From the NCBI RefSeq assembly GCF_947242115.1, contig NC_074713.1, positions 14,498,126 through 14,562,125 of the forward strand: DNA of 64,000 nt. Direction: 5' to 3'. This stretch comes from Biomphalaria glabrata. Taxonomy: Eukaryota; Mollusca; Gastropoda; Planorbidae. The position numbers were made by a program, and so were the translations under genes. The stretch's first letter is position 1. The number at the start of each line of letters is the position of its first letter. Below, in pieces: positions 1 through 11,905 of the stretch. Below the pieces are notes generated by a model. That model had not been told where the DNA came from and ran no database searches. It worked only from the letters and a program-made list of their open reading frames with translations.

Positions 1-390
1 GAGCACACAGAAAAATTTGTTAAAAAAGAAACATGTTATAGTGTAAATAGTGGTGGGAAATTAGTTTAGTAAATGAAATATATTTTTTAAAAATAAGTTA
101 TCAATATTTTTTAATTATGTGAAATTATTTATATGTTTATTTTTGTGCGTCAATAGCAAACTAGATTAAGCAAGCTTTATTAACTTAATTTTTTATTTAA
201 AAAAAGGAATTATTAAAAAAAAGATATTAATCTGGAAACCAGTAGAAGTTTATCTCAGATATTGATCTAGTCATCTATGAGAACGATGAAGAAGAAGAAG
301 AAGAAGATCTAGTCATCTGAACCCTACAACATAATACTGAGAATGTAGAAAAAGAAAAAGATAACATTATTGCAAACATTTCTTTGATAG
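1..390. other. Upstream intron of MTHFD1-like gene
   Basis: AT-rich sequence with a short GAA microsatellite near 288-306 and one TCTAGTC-type word. The reading frame of the first visible exon stays open back to about 321, but the best acceptor (pyrimidine-rich, ending tag) is at 388-390, so I treat this stretch as intron. No other feature is visible. Confidence 0.5.
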
Positions 391-3300
391 ATGAAACCAA
401 ACCTAGAGGTTATCGTTTAGTTGGTGATGTTGACTACAATTCTGCCAAAGAAGTTGCTTCATGGATCACCCCGGTTCCAGGAGGTGTTGGACCTATGACT
501 GTTGCTATGTTATTGAAAAACACAGTAGACCAAGCTAAGAAAAGCTTTGTTAAGCTTGCAGTAAGCATTTATTTCTTTCTCATAAAGTGAATAGTGTTAT
601 ATTGCTCTACCTGCTACTGAATTATCTAAATGTACATGAATGTGCACTGAAGTCATTTTATTTTTAAGTCTGACAGTTGAATCAAACTATTTTACAAATA
701 TAATTGAAAAAGTTGCCTCTAGAGAAAATCCTAGATTTATTTTGGTAATTCTATATCTTAGCTGTCTTTGTTTAAAAATAAATAAAACTAAAGATACACT
801 TGTTAATGGGTAATGACATATATTGTTGTCAGGTTTCTTCACAATGGAACATGCAGTACCTGCCTCTTCACTTGAAGGATCCAGTTCCTAGGTATATATC
901 TTTTTTTTTTTACATTCTTGATCACTTTTCTAGTTTTAGTTTGTATATAAATGAGTTTAAACCTTCTTACACATTTACAAACTATCAAAATAATTTGAAG
1001 AAAATAGAGCTTTGTATGAAAGGGTTCATTGTTTAAAACAAAATGAACCACTTCAGTTGGCATTAATCAGACTTAGTGGTTGGGGAGGAGTTTGTTCTAT
1101 AATGAAAGAAATGGGCTGCATTATGAAACATGAAGTAACAACCATCCTTTAGCTCTTAAAGCAAATAGGTGTGAGGTGACCTTGGCGGGGAAGAGGAAAG
1201 CTGTTCTATCATTGTTAGAATAATGGAACAGCATTTTGCTGTATCAAATGTGTTAAAGTAACTTGAGTATGAGGCTGTTTAGATTCTGCCTTTACTTTGA
1301 GGCCCAAGTAATTTAAACCTGTAAATTTTCTTGGCCTAAAACAACCACCCAATTCTGAATATTTCCATTATTTAACCTCTGTTACAAAGAAGAAAAATGG
1401 AATAAATATTTGCAAAGTGTTTCTGGCATATATGATAAGTGAAACTTTGTGAGGACTACAACATTAATTAAAGAAAAAAAAAAGAGTTTTATTTTGATTT
1501 AAAAAAAAAATTAAAACATCTTGATAAGTATCTGTAAGATAATGCCTAATCTATTTACAATCTTGTAGTGATATTGATGTTGCCAAGGCTCAGATACCAA
1601 AAGATGTGTCTCTACTTGCCCAAGAAATAAACCTTCTGCCAGAAGAAGTTGATCTCTATGGAAAGAAAAAGGCCAAAGTTTCTCTCAAGGTTTTGGACAG
1701 ACTAAAAACACAGAAAGATGGAAAATATGTTGTGGTTGCTGGGTAGGCTAGTATAGTTTCAATGTGTGTACTGTAAAATTTAGGTTCTGGGTTTGATGTA
1801 TGCTATGTATCCTATTTATGAATTGTTAAATTATTTCAAAATAGTATTTTGATTCTGTGTGTCTTACACTGAGACCAATCATCGTAGTAGACCTGAACAC
1901 TGACCTGTGACATGGAGACCAATAACTTGAATTGATGCCACATCACAGGTCTGTAATTGTAAATTGGCAACGAGCTATTGGTTTCCACTGGCCACAGGTT
2001 GTTACGTCACAGGTCAGTGTTCAGGCCTGCTATTGGTTTTCGCTTAACTAACACTCAGTTATAATAATGTATGAGTATAGATATAACAATGTATACGTGA
2101 ATAGATAAATGTAGATATAAATAAATCACAATGTATGTGTTTATAGATATTACATTTTTTATTTGGTGTATAGATATAAAAATAATGAGTGTATATATAT
2201 GTTATTTTATCATTCATATGATTTCATATATGTGTCTCTTACAGTATCACTCCAACTCCACTGGGGGAAGGCAAGAGTACCACTACTGTTGGTTTAGCTC
2301 AAGCTCTTGGTGCTGAACTGAAGAAAAATGTTTTTGCTTGTATTCGTCAACCTTCTCAGGGTCCAACATTTGGCATTAAAGGTAAGAGACTTTTTTATTA
2401 AACTCCCATAATTATTTTCCTCATTCCATTGAAATGACTAATTTTGTCCATTCATAGTGCATTAACATGTTATCATAAGTGATAAAACTTCAATAACGTT
2501 TTTGTTTTTATCAGAAAACATTATATTTGATTGAGAATTAAAGGGGCATACAGACCTGCCCACCGTTACGCAAAATCTCCCAAAAATGACCGTCAGTACG
2601 CAAATATGCATTTAACCCGTCGCATTACGCATTTCGTATCCTTTTTTTTCCCCTCTCTTGACTAGCTTACGAGCGGTCACGGAGGTCACGCTAAGCCATC
2701 CTGTTGGAGGGGGGGGCGGAACAGAAAAGGTGGGGGAACACATTGTGTCCAGATCTATACGTTGATTGGTTCTTAAAGGCAATTAGATTTAGTCTAGAAA
2801 TGAAGAATGCGGGAGTGGCGGGTTGGTACCATCAGTTAGCTGATACACCAACGTGACCTTTTTTTTTGTAAGTTCATTAGTAGAAATTAATTATGTTGAA
2901 TCCCTGATTCCCGTATTCATTTGTATAGAAAAAAATATCGAAGTGCTATCGATTCAAAACACATTGAGTGACATTGTAGATATCTAGTGTAGATCTAGAT
3001 CTGGATTCTAGATCTAGAATCTAGATAACTTGTTATACAGAAATAGAACTAGCTAGATGTCATGATTCTCTACATTACTCTACAATCTAGATCCAATTTA
3101 GTTGTAGTATGATTTAGATTGACTAGATCTAGATCGATAACATCTAGTCTAGATTCTTAGTCTTAGTATAGAATAGATCAAGGATGAATGTAGGCCTACG
3201 AAAGTTTGGAGTAGACCTACGTTTGTAGCGGATCCACGGCATCGGTAACACTCTTGAGCCCAGATCTGGAGTAGATTATATTCATTATATAGACGTAGAT

Positions 3301-6300
3301 CCAGATCTAGTCTAGATATCATCTTTATTGTCGTATTGATCTAGATTTAGATTGTAGATCTAATCATGACATCTAGATCTAATATTATATATATATATAT
3401 ATATATATAATCTTTTGTTGACCAGAGTTGGAAGGGGTGGGTCTTCTTACAATTAATATATCTCATGGTTAGTGTGTCCTCCTTCCAGTTTCCTCTTGTA
3501 TAGCACCATAGATTTCTCTAAGTATTTTCCATTCCCAAGTATTAAGTAGAATTTTGGTTGTCTTTGTCAGTGTCCAGGTCTCACTTGCATACATAGCTAC
3601 TGATCTTATTATGCTTTTGTATATTGTTTTCTTTGATAATGTTTTGCTCATAAGTAAATATTGGGTGCTGTAAAATTATCTGTTGCCTCCTGCTATTCTT
3701 TCCTTTATTTCTGTCAGTAGGTTATTTTTTTAATTTATTGTATTTCTTAGATGTATGAAAGTTAGTAATTTTAACATTTTGTTGCTCTGTTTGATTGTCT
3801 CTTGTCATTGTGATATACTTGGTTTTACTGTCATTGACCTCAAGTCCTGCTGGTTGAGATGCTTCTTCCAGTTGTGAAAGCTCTAGCAATATCAGAGTTG
3901 TCTTTACCCCAATAAGGCAATGTCATTGGCATAAGCAAGGTACAAAAAAAGGTTGGCTGCAGACCTATGTTTTCTCTCCTGAAGTAGTAATTGTTTCCCT
4001 TGTGTTAATGTGTACATACTTATAACTTTACTTCAATGTCATATTGAAGAGCATGCATAAAACTGAGCCTCCTTGTCTTAATCTTCATTTAATCCTAAAT
4101 CCCCATGAGTGTACTGCTGTACTATGATTATTATTGAGTTGTTTAATGTCATATGTATAAGTCTTGTTCTTGAACATCTAAATAAAATCTAGAAAATTTA
4201 AGCACCTTTCTTCAAAACATTGTTCTCTGTCCTAATATACTGAAAATGAAAAAAAGCCTGGATGTTTTACAAAGGAAATGATTCAAGATTAAATTTCAAG
4301 CAAAAAAAAAACATTTTGGGAGGAAAGAAAATGTAACAGACTTTTAAAGCTTTGACTGAAATGGCAGGTTTAAATTGATGATGGTGTGGTCAATTAGGAG
4401 AGAAAGTGAAATACATTAGTTATTTCTGCTTGAAATTATTTTAGACTAAAACCCAGAATGTCATTTGAATGACCAAAACTTGATTTAAATTTCACCTAAC
4501 TCATTTTTAACATTTTTTTTATTGCTATCTTTTTATTTAAAGGAGGAGCTGCAGGAGGAGGCTACTCTCAGGTCATTCCCATGGAGGAATTCAATCTTCA
4601 TTTGACTGGTGATCTTCATGCTGTCACAGCTGCCAACAATCTTCTAGCAGCAGCCATTGAGGCTAGAATGTTACATGAGGCCACTCAGACAGATAAGGCT
4701 CTCTACAAGAGACTGGTACCAGAAGAGAAAGGTCTTCGAAAGTTCAGTCCCATTCAGCTTAAAAGACTTGAGGTGTGTGACTTGATCTCTTCTGAAAATA
4801 GTTTTCATTTGCCAAACCAATACTTGTGTTCAGAATGAATGAACATAAACATAAGTGCTGAAATCTACAGACTAGTCACACACTTTTCCAATTTTATTTC
4901 ATTTTGAGAGTACATTTTTTTAATACCAATATTAAAAAAAAATAATTTTATGAATATAGTTTAAAAAATATAAAGCTCATCTGTTTCTATGGCCAATAGT
5001 TGGCATTGTGTTATCTAGCCAGCGCAGCAACCAACTGCTCAAGATCCTAGTCTTCACTGAGATAGAAAGTGGTGAGCCTTCTGTTCAAAAGCTAAGTGCT
5101 TTACCACTTGGCCATGACAACCCAATTTTTGCCAACTGAGCTGATTTAAAAAAATCTTTACAAAATTTAAAAAAAAAATATTTTTTTTTCAGAAACTGAG
5201 AATCACTAAAACTAACCCTAATGACCTAACAGCTAATGAAATTAAAAGTTTTGTTAGACTGGACATTGATAAGGAGACTATAACCTGGCAGAGGGGTGAG
5301 AGAATTGTATTTCTTTTGTTTAAATGTTCTGTAATACATAGTTTTAACACAAAAAAATTAATATTTTCATAAGTAAGCTGATGGATTTTAATTTTTTTTT
5401 GTCAGTCAGCCAATTAAAATGGACTTTATTTCTGCAGTGATAGATACTAATGACAGATTTCTTCGCAAGATTACCATTGGTCAAGGTCCTCAAGAAAAAG
5501 GACATGAAAGACAGGTAGAGTTTTAAAAAACTAAAGAATGATAGTGATTTAAAAAAAAAAGTAAAAGCATATTTAAATGTTTTCATTAGAAATTTATAAA
5601 TATCTGAAATGCCTTCTCAGACCCAGTTTGATATAACTGTCGCTAGTGAGATCATGGCAGTGCTGGCTCTCTGCACAGATCTTCGAGATTTGAGAGAAAG
5701 GCTAGGCAGGATCGTTGTGGCCAGCAGCAAAAGTGGACAGCCTATTACAGCAGACGATTTGGTTTGTGTTTGATTTACATAAATAAACTAGGTTTTTTTT
5801 CTAGGGTTAATATGAATATTACTCAACACTTACCTTTTCATATTTATCTACAGGGAGTTAGTGGTGCATTGGCAGTGTTGATGAAAGACACAATCAGACC
5901 AAACCTAATGCAATCTCTAGAGGTCAGCTTTGTACTTTTTTTTTCTTAAACTTTAGAGGTCAGCTTTGTACTTTTTTTTCTCAAACTTTAGAGGTCAGCG
6001 TTGTACTTTTTTTTCTCAAACTTTAGAGGTCAGCTTTGTATTTTTTTTTCTCAAACTTAAGAGGTCAGCGTTGTACTTTTTTTTCTCAAACTTTAGAGGT
6101 CAGCTTTGTATTTTTTTTTCCTTCAAACTTTAGAGGTCAGCTTTGTACTTTTTTTTCTCAAACTTTAGAGGTCAGCTTTGTACTTTTTTTTCTCAAACTT
6201 TAGAGGTCAGCTTTGTACTTTTTTTTCTCAAACTTTAGAGGTCAGCGTTGTACTTTTTTTTCTCAAACTTTAGAGGTCAGCTTTGTATTTTTTTTTCTTC

Positions 6301-9300
6301 AAACTTTAGAGGTCAGCTTTGTATTTTTTTTTCTTCAAACTTTAGAGGTCAGCTTTGTACTTTTTTTCTCAAACTTTAGAGGTCAGCTTTGTATTTTTTT
6401 TTCTCAAACTTTAGAGGTCAGCTTTGTATGTTTGTCTATTTCTCAAAATTTAATTTAATCAAATAAAAAATAATGTAAAAAAAAAAAATAGATTGATTGA
6501 TCAACAAAAGTATTTTTCAGGGGACTCCAGTCTTTGTTCATGCTGGTCCATTTGCTAATATAGCTCATGGCAACTCATCTATTATTGCAGACAAGGTTGC
6601 ATTGAAACTGGTTGGAGAAGATGGATTTGTTGGTATAGTTTAAGTTTTTTTTTATTATGATGACTTTCAGTTATAAATATATTTATATTTGTATAACATA
6701 ATAATTTAAATTTTAACATAAGCTTTAAATTGACAAATTTCTATAAACCATTTAATAGCATTATACTTTTTTTTTATAGAAATAGTCTAGGTAGATCTAA
6801 ACAAAATCTTATATCCATTAAGTGCTTAGTTTACTAACTTACTGCCGAATAGTTATTGTTTATTAGAAGGTATTGGTTAATACCTGTTACTGAGAAGTTG
6901 GGATCCTATTGTCACTTAAAAGGGAAAAGAAAAGGCCAGATATTTTAGATGAACTTCTTTAAAGCTAAAGCCACTTAAAGAGAAAAACAAAAAAAAGCTA
7001 TATGTTTTTGAATGAATTGGTGGAAGGGCTAAGAATTTTAAAAAATAAATTTTAAAAAATGCGCAGCATTATAACAGAAGGAGCTCCAAATATGATAAAA
7101 AAAAACATCTAGATTAATAGAAAATTTCAATCAAAACTACCCAGAGTAGGTTACTTGAGAAAACTTGATGGTGAAATGGAAAGAATTCAGTCCTCTTGAA
7201 AAAAATTTGATATTAATTTTCATTATGCCTTTTGATGTTTATGCATTGAATACTAATCTTAGCAATCTAAAGCATTATCACATTTAAAAAAAATCAGAAA
7301 AAAAAATAGGTTTTATTTTCCTATAACACATTTCAGTGACTGAATCTGGTTTTGGTGCTGATATTGGCATGGAGAAATTCTTTGATATCAAATGCCGTTA
7401 CTCTGGTTTGGTACCCAGTGCTGTAGTTCTTGTTGCCACCATTAGGGCACTTAAAATGCATGGAGGTGGCCCCACGGTGACAGCTGGAGTACCATTACCT
7501 GCAGAATACAAGGAAGAGGTAATTTTCATTTGTCATTAGCATGTACTCAGATAGTCTGCATTTTTGCTAAAATAAAGAGAAACACTGCTTCATGCTTGAC
7601 TGAAAAAATTAGAACTTTAAAAAAGTATTTCTATTTTATTTTGGCAGCATTTAGACTTGGTGGAACAAGGATGCAGTAATTTGATCAAACAAATTCAAAA
7701 TGCTAACAAGTTTGGAGTGCCAGTTGTTGTTGCCATCAATAGATTTGGGTAAGCTCAGCATATGTTTGTATTGGTCAGTTCATTATTATAAATTTCTAAA
7801 GTGCATGTCATGTTTTATTGATGAAAAGAAAACCTTTTATCCTAATGCTTTTGTTTACATCATATTTCAGAAGTGACACACTATCTGAATTAAATTTGGT
7901 TCAGGGTATTGCTAAAGAGAATGGAGCTTTTGATGCTGTTATCTGCAACCACTGGGCCAAAGGTGGACTTGGTGCAGTAGACTTGGCAGTAGCAGTGAAT
8001 AATGCTACTAAACAACCAAGCAATTTTAAATTCCTCTATGATGTCAGGGTAACTCAGAATTAGTTAGTCCACAGCTTGTGCTATTAGAGTTGAATAAAAT
8101 ATTACCAGTCAGTGTTGCTTTAAGCATTATAATTCTATATAGTTCTATAATAATAAAACAAGATTCTTGCTACTTTTAGGACCCCATTGAAAGCAAAATT
8201 GAAACAATAGCAAAGGAAATTTATGGAGCTGATGGAATTCTTCTTGAACCGCTTGCCCAGGAGCAAATTGAACGGTACAAGAAACATGTAAGTTGGATTT
8301 TTTAAAACAAACTTGGAAACATCCAAATGGGGCTTTGACTTTTTTGTATGTTACTTAAGTGGTATTTTATTATTCTTCAACTTAGTTAACTAGTTTATTA
8401 TAAATGTACTAGGCATGCGCTACATGTGGGTAGCCACAGGAAATATTGCATTCCTCATTAATCTTCGGACTCTAAGACAAGCCTTACTATTATTATTATT
8501 ATTATTAAAAATCTACTTGAATTTGACACTTTATTAATGATTCAAAGTTTCAAATTTTTTAAAGTTCAAAGAAAATGTTTTCCATTATAATAATGGTTGG
8601 TTCTAAAAGCAATGTGTATTGAAGAAGAAAAATGCACTTAGAAAAAAAGCAAGCATATCAGCATTTACCCATTGCAATGAAGTTATTTAGGACTAGTGAC
8701 AACCTTTGTGGGAAAGTTTTAACATTTCTTTTAGTAATGTATTAAAAAAAAATTGCAAAGCTGTTTTTTTTTATTATTATTATTTATTTTTGAGATAATC
8801 TGTGTAAAGGGGGGGGGGAGAAGTCTGGTTGAGACCAATTGCTATAGCAGGCCTCATGTTGTGACGTTGCAACCTTGGTTAGTGGAGACGATTAGCTCAT
8901 TGCCACATCAGTATGGCAATCAGTCTCTGTATGGTTAATCTCGATTAAGAACTCAGCAGAGATTCAAAACTAACTCTAGTCTAATCCACTAAAAAGACTT
9001 TAACTAGCAACTGTGAAAAAGCATTTAATGTGCTTGTATTATGTTTAAATTTTGTTTGCTGGCTTTAGGAGGGTGACTAAACATTGAAACTCTTTGTCCA
9101 TAGGGTTTTAACGATCTTCCAATATGCATGGCTAAAACACATCTGTCCTTATCTGACAAGCCTGAACTAAAAGGTGCTCCTACAGGTTTCACCTTACCCA
9201 TCAGGGAAGCAAGAGCAAGCATTGGAGCTGGTTTTATTTATCCTCTTGTTGGCACTGTAAGTTTGAATGTGTGTTCATTTAGAAGTAGGGAAGAAAAGTA

Positions 9301-10440
9301 CTTCTGCAGTGTTAACATTAGTATGAAATAGTCAAAAACTCCTTTTCCTTCTTTATTGTTAATCTTCGTTGCAGATATTTATGTTTGAATGTAGAGTAGT
9401 GTATTACTGTTGAAAGGTCAGAATGTATTGACTTGCTAGCATACTAAATCACTCTAACCATGTGGTATAGTTGGCTATTTCACTTTCTGATAGATCCTTA
9501 AAGACCTCAACATGATTATTTGACATTTCACTTGAATAGTTTGATAGGTAACAATTAATCTCATCTAGTACTTTCAACTACCTTAACTTTAAAATATGGT
9601 TATCTTTTATTGATACGAATAATTCTAAAGCTGATTACGCAATTGAAATGGAGTAAGTATTTCATTGTTAAAATAGCCAGCCTATTTCTTGATGCATTGT
9701 AGGATGTCTTTTAAGAGAGCAATAAGGACCTAGGGCATGTACATCATTAATATATCCTTACCAACGAAATCAAAGGTCAGATGAATTAATTTAAAAAAAA
9801 AGCTGCTGCCTATAACATCTATAACTATTCAAATCTTTGTTGATGTACTTGATGCTAAAATATTTATTTTTTTAGTTGTGCATACTTTTTACAAATTTGT
9901 TTAATTTTCATCACGCTCTACTTGTTAAGGCTCTTCCTCTGTGTCGAGTACAACCAATGAAATAAACAGGAAGTAACCCTCAAACTAATTCAGTAACACC
10001 GGCGAAACAATATAGGTATTCGACGCTAGTGTTAAACATTAAACACGTTTAATGATCATAAAGGGAACTGTCAAATGTCGCCTACTCCTAGCTGTCTATA
10101 TAATCCTTATTTCTACTGTGATAAGAAAAGCGTCTTGTTTATATCATCTCCTAGAGTGTTCTTACTTTTTAAAGTTATATCACATCATCGTCACTAAGTA
10201 AAAACTTCCCCCTATTCCCAAAACAAATAACTAACTCCTAATTGTGCCATAACAACTAGCAAGTCTTTAATTATAGCTAACTAACTTGCATATATGTTTA
10301 ACTAGCATTTAGGATTGACTTCAAACATGTTTTTCTTTTTTATGCCTTAGATGAGTACAATGCCAGGACTTCCAACTCGTCCATGTTTCTATGATATTGA
10401 CATTGACGCAGACACTGAAGAAATTTTGGGTCTCTCCTAA
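391..10440 (+). CDS. MTHFD1: C1-tetrahydrofolate synthase, 3' portion (16 exons)
   Basis: Trifunctional folate enzyme that interconverts 5,10-methylene-, methenyl- and 10-formyl-THF. Exons: 391-560, 833-891, 1569-1742, 2245-2381, 4543-4772, 5193-5295, 5438-5514, 5621-5761, 5854-5922, 6521-6632, 7337-7518, 7648-7748, 7871-8048, 8180-8287, 9104-9256, 10351-10440 (stop TAA). All junctions are GT-AG and in phase, giving about 693 residues, equivalent to roughly residue 243 to the end of the 935-aa human protein. The first exon holds the dehydrogenase/cyclohydrolase signature PGGVGPMT. Then follows the complete formyl-THF synthetase domain: ATP-binding [13 protein letters not shown] (exon 4), [20 protein letters not shown] (exon 5), [15 protein letters not shown] (exon 10), [10 protein letters not shown] (exon 11), and the C-terminal [15 protein letters not shown]. 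No broken exon is seen. The paralogue MTHFD1L cannot be excluded because the N-terminal half is outside the window. No canonical AATAAA lies close to the stop; one occurs near 11406. Confidence 0.95.
1871..2043. mobile_element. MITE with imperfect terminal inverted repeats (intron 3)
   Basis: The arms at 1889-1911 and 2006-2028 are inverted copies matching at 22 of 23 bases (core GAACACTGACCTGTGAC), flanked by further inverted ACCAAT words. It lies in the MTHFD1 intron between exons 3 and 4. The block at 8831-8943 is a more diverged relative. No coding capacity; superfamily unknown. Confidence 0.65.
2545..2880. other. Unclassified GC-richer block in MTHFD1 intron 4
   Basis: Stands out from its AT-rich surroundings by CpG-containing words (repeated ACGCAAAT-like motifs), a G run and several TACGC repeats. 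It has no long ORF and no clear inverted ends. Probably an old interspersed repeat. Confidence 0.3.
2960..3400. repeat. TCTAGATC-rich cluster and (AT)n microsatellite
   Basis: Dense occurrences of TCTAGATC/GATCTAGA words, ending with an AT dinucleotide run at about 3385-3410. Same composition as clusters near 23.8, 38.8, 40.6, 52.0, 54.5 and 56.7 kb. Confidence 0.6.
3420..4090 (-). mobile_element. LINE reverse-transcriptase remnant (intron 4 of MTHFD1)
   Basis: The minus strand reads an eroded RT in several frames: an [10 protein letters not shown] palm motif (normally F/YADD) near 3910, then downstream the connection region containing [20 protein letters not shown] (about 3580-3650) and [12 protein letters not shown]. 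This order is typical of the C-terminal half of RTE/I-type LINE ORF2. Several stops and frameshifts; inactive. Confidence 0.7.
4978..5133 (-). mobile_element. tRNA-derived SINE, head-side fragment
   Basis: The minus strand starts with a tRNA-like A-box region (GGCCAAGTGGTAAAGCACTT) followed by family body sequence shared with 53704-53960 and 15821-16034 (CAGCACAATGACC-type and CATCTGTTTCTRTGGCC words). Lies in the MTHFD1 intron between exons 5 and 6. Diverged and truncated. Confidence 0.55.
5921..6430 (+). repeat. 35-bp minisatellite duplicating the exon 9 splice donor
   Basis: Fifteen copies of a roughly 35-bp unit begin exactly at the end of MTHFD1 exon 9. Each unit carries AGAG followed by GTCAGC, the same sequence as the genuine donor at 5923, then a T-rich tract and CTCAAACTTTAG. 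Variants differ by single bases (GTCAGCG, TGTATT, CTTCAAAC). Each unit therefore holds both a donor-like site and an acceptor-like tract. Apparent ORFs here are repeat translation. Confidence 0.9.
8405..8512 (+). mobile_element. LINE 3' end remnant with (TTA)n tail
   Basis: The block ends in a TAT/TTA triplet run and shares CATTCCTCATTAATCTTCGG-like words with the inverted copy at 11783-11905. Only the 3' end of the element remains. Lies in the MTHFD1 intron between exons 14 and 15. Confidence 0.55.
8831..8943. mobile_element. Diverged relative of the 1871-2043 MITE
   Basis: Shares GAGACCAAT, a GCAGGCCT core and CATTGCCACATCA with the element at 1871-2043. Its inverted arms are poorly preserved. 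Followed by ordinary intron sequence. Confidence 0.45.
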
Positions 10441-10849
10441 CTGCCAATTCTGGACACATTATCAATACCTAGCAGCATGTAATATTGATTTTGAGATTAT
10501 CTTCTTCATGTTAATGTACTGGTATCAGGTTGGATGTTATATGCTATTCAAGAAGTTTTTGTTTCATTATTTCAGTTTTTGCTTTCAAGATGTGAAGTAT
10601 TTGTAAAACATTACAAACTGTTTTGTTGTTTATTGTGTTCAAATGGAAGGCTCAACTTTTGTTACCAATATATTGAAAAGAATTTTTTTAAATGATTTTT
10701 ATATTAAAAATCAATTTTAGTAATTAATATATCATAATTATTTAATTTTCTGATATTGTACTTTAGTGGAAATGAAATATCTGAAATTGTTTATTATATA
10801 AGCAAATATTTTTTTCAGTTGTGCAAATTTTACAATTATTATGTTTGTA
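10441..10849 (+). other. Presumed MTHFD1 3' UTR
   Basis: AT-rich sequence directly after the stop codon, with no gene and no canonical poly(A) signal before the Tigger remnant. The transcript may end inside or beyond that remnant (AATAAA words near 11406 and 11555). Confidence 0.4.
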
Positions 10850-11341
10850 CAGGAGGTCCTTAGGTTTAGTCAATCCCAAGTTATGAGGCTTCATGGTTAT
10901 ATCTTCCATATACTACATGTATATAAAGCCTTGTTTTGACATTCCTGGCCCAGTATCTCCAACACCTTCTGCAGGTTCTGCCTCTTCAGATTCACCTGCC
11001 TCAGTGTCTCCACCACCTTCTGCAGCGTCCTCCTCCGATTAAAGCTGGGGTTTTTTAATCACTGTTTCATTTCATTTTTTTTTAATCACTGTTTCATTTC
11101 ATTTTTTTTAATCACTGTTTCATTTCATTTTTTTTTAATCACTGTTTCATTTCATTTTTTTTTAATTACTGTTTCATTCAATTTCTAAATGTATTTTTAT
11201 TTTCTTAATTTGTTTTTTGATAATTATGCAGGGTACTGAGTTAGGGTAGGATAAGTGCTTACAGTATTTACATACAGTATGTACCTTTATTCCGACTTAA
11301 ACCATAGAAAGGGATCAATGCATAACTCAAGGACCCCCCTG
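10850..11341 (+). mobile_element. Tigger/pogo DNA transposon remnant
   Basis: The ends are inverted: left CAGGAGGTCCTTAGGTT, right (reversed) CAGGGGGGTCCTTGAGTTA, with TA before the left end, as expected for pogo/Tigger elements. Inside, about 10947-11042 reads a Ser/Pro/Ala-rich peptide ending in SASSDSPASVSPPPSAASS and a stop, resembling the low-complexity C-terminus of Tigger-type transposases. The catalytic DDE region is gone, so the copy is an internally deleted relic just downstream of MTHFD1. Confidence 0.6.
11054..11185 (+). repeat. 29-bp tandem repeat, about five copies
   Basis: Units of AATCACTGTTTCATTTCATT followed by a T run; the last copy is degenerate. Lies inside the Tigger remnant. 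Confidence 0.85.
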
Positions 11342-11782
11342 TTTAAATTGCAGTGTTTGTTAGATGCCAAACTATCTTCAAAATTTGTTGTCACAGAGCA
11401 TGTATAATAAATATTAAACTGTCACTACTTGAAGTTGTGTTTTTAAACAGAACATTTGCATTTATTTTTCTAAAATCATGTGCTAAAAAAATGAAAAATA
11501 AGTTTATTGATTTGATTACCCAAGAATCATTGGTTAAAGGGAAACAAGTTGCTTTAATAAATTGTATGTAATATGTTTGTAATGCACAAATAGCCAATGT
11601 TTTTATCTGTCCAAATAATAACAGCTATTGATGTTTTACTGATGTAATTTTTATGCACATCAAAAACAGTATGTCAAAATGACCTCGCAAAAAATGTAAA
11701 CATTCTTAGCCTGTTGACTCTGGGATATATCTGTGACCATTTAAGATGACTAGAGCTTCATTAAACAAAACATCAGAATAAT

Positions 11783-11905
11783 AATAATAAGGCTTGTCTT
11801 CGAGTCTGAAGATTAGTGAGGAATGCAGTGTTTCTCATGGCTGTGCAGCCCCAGCTGTGACCTACATATTTTGCCACTCCCAGGGCAAGAATAACCATTG
11901 TCCGA
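11783..11905 (-). mobile_element. LINE 3' end with zinc-knuckle C-terminus
   Basis: The minus strand encodes a peptide with ICRSQLGLHSHEKHC, the Cys/His-bearing C-terminal motif common in molluscan LINE endonuclease-RT proteins, followed by a short 3' UTR and an ATT/AAT run (11780-11792 on the plus strand). Upstream coding sequence is not recognisable. Inverted relative of 8405-8512. Confidence 0.6.

Noticed and set aside
6213-6458. Open frame across the MTHFD1 intron 9 array
   Set aside because: It reads the 35-bp tandem repeat ([11 protein letters not shown] units), not a protein.
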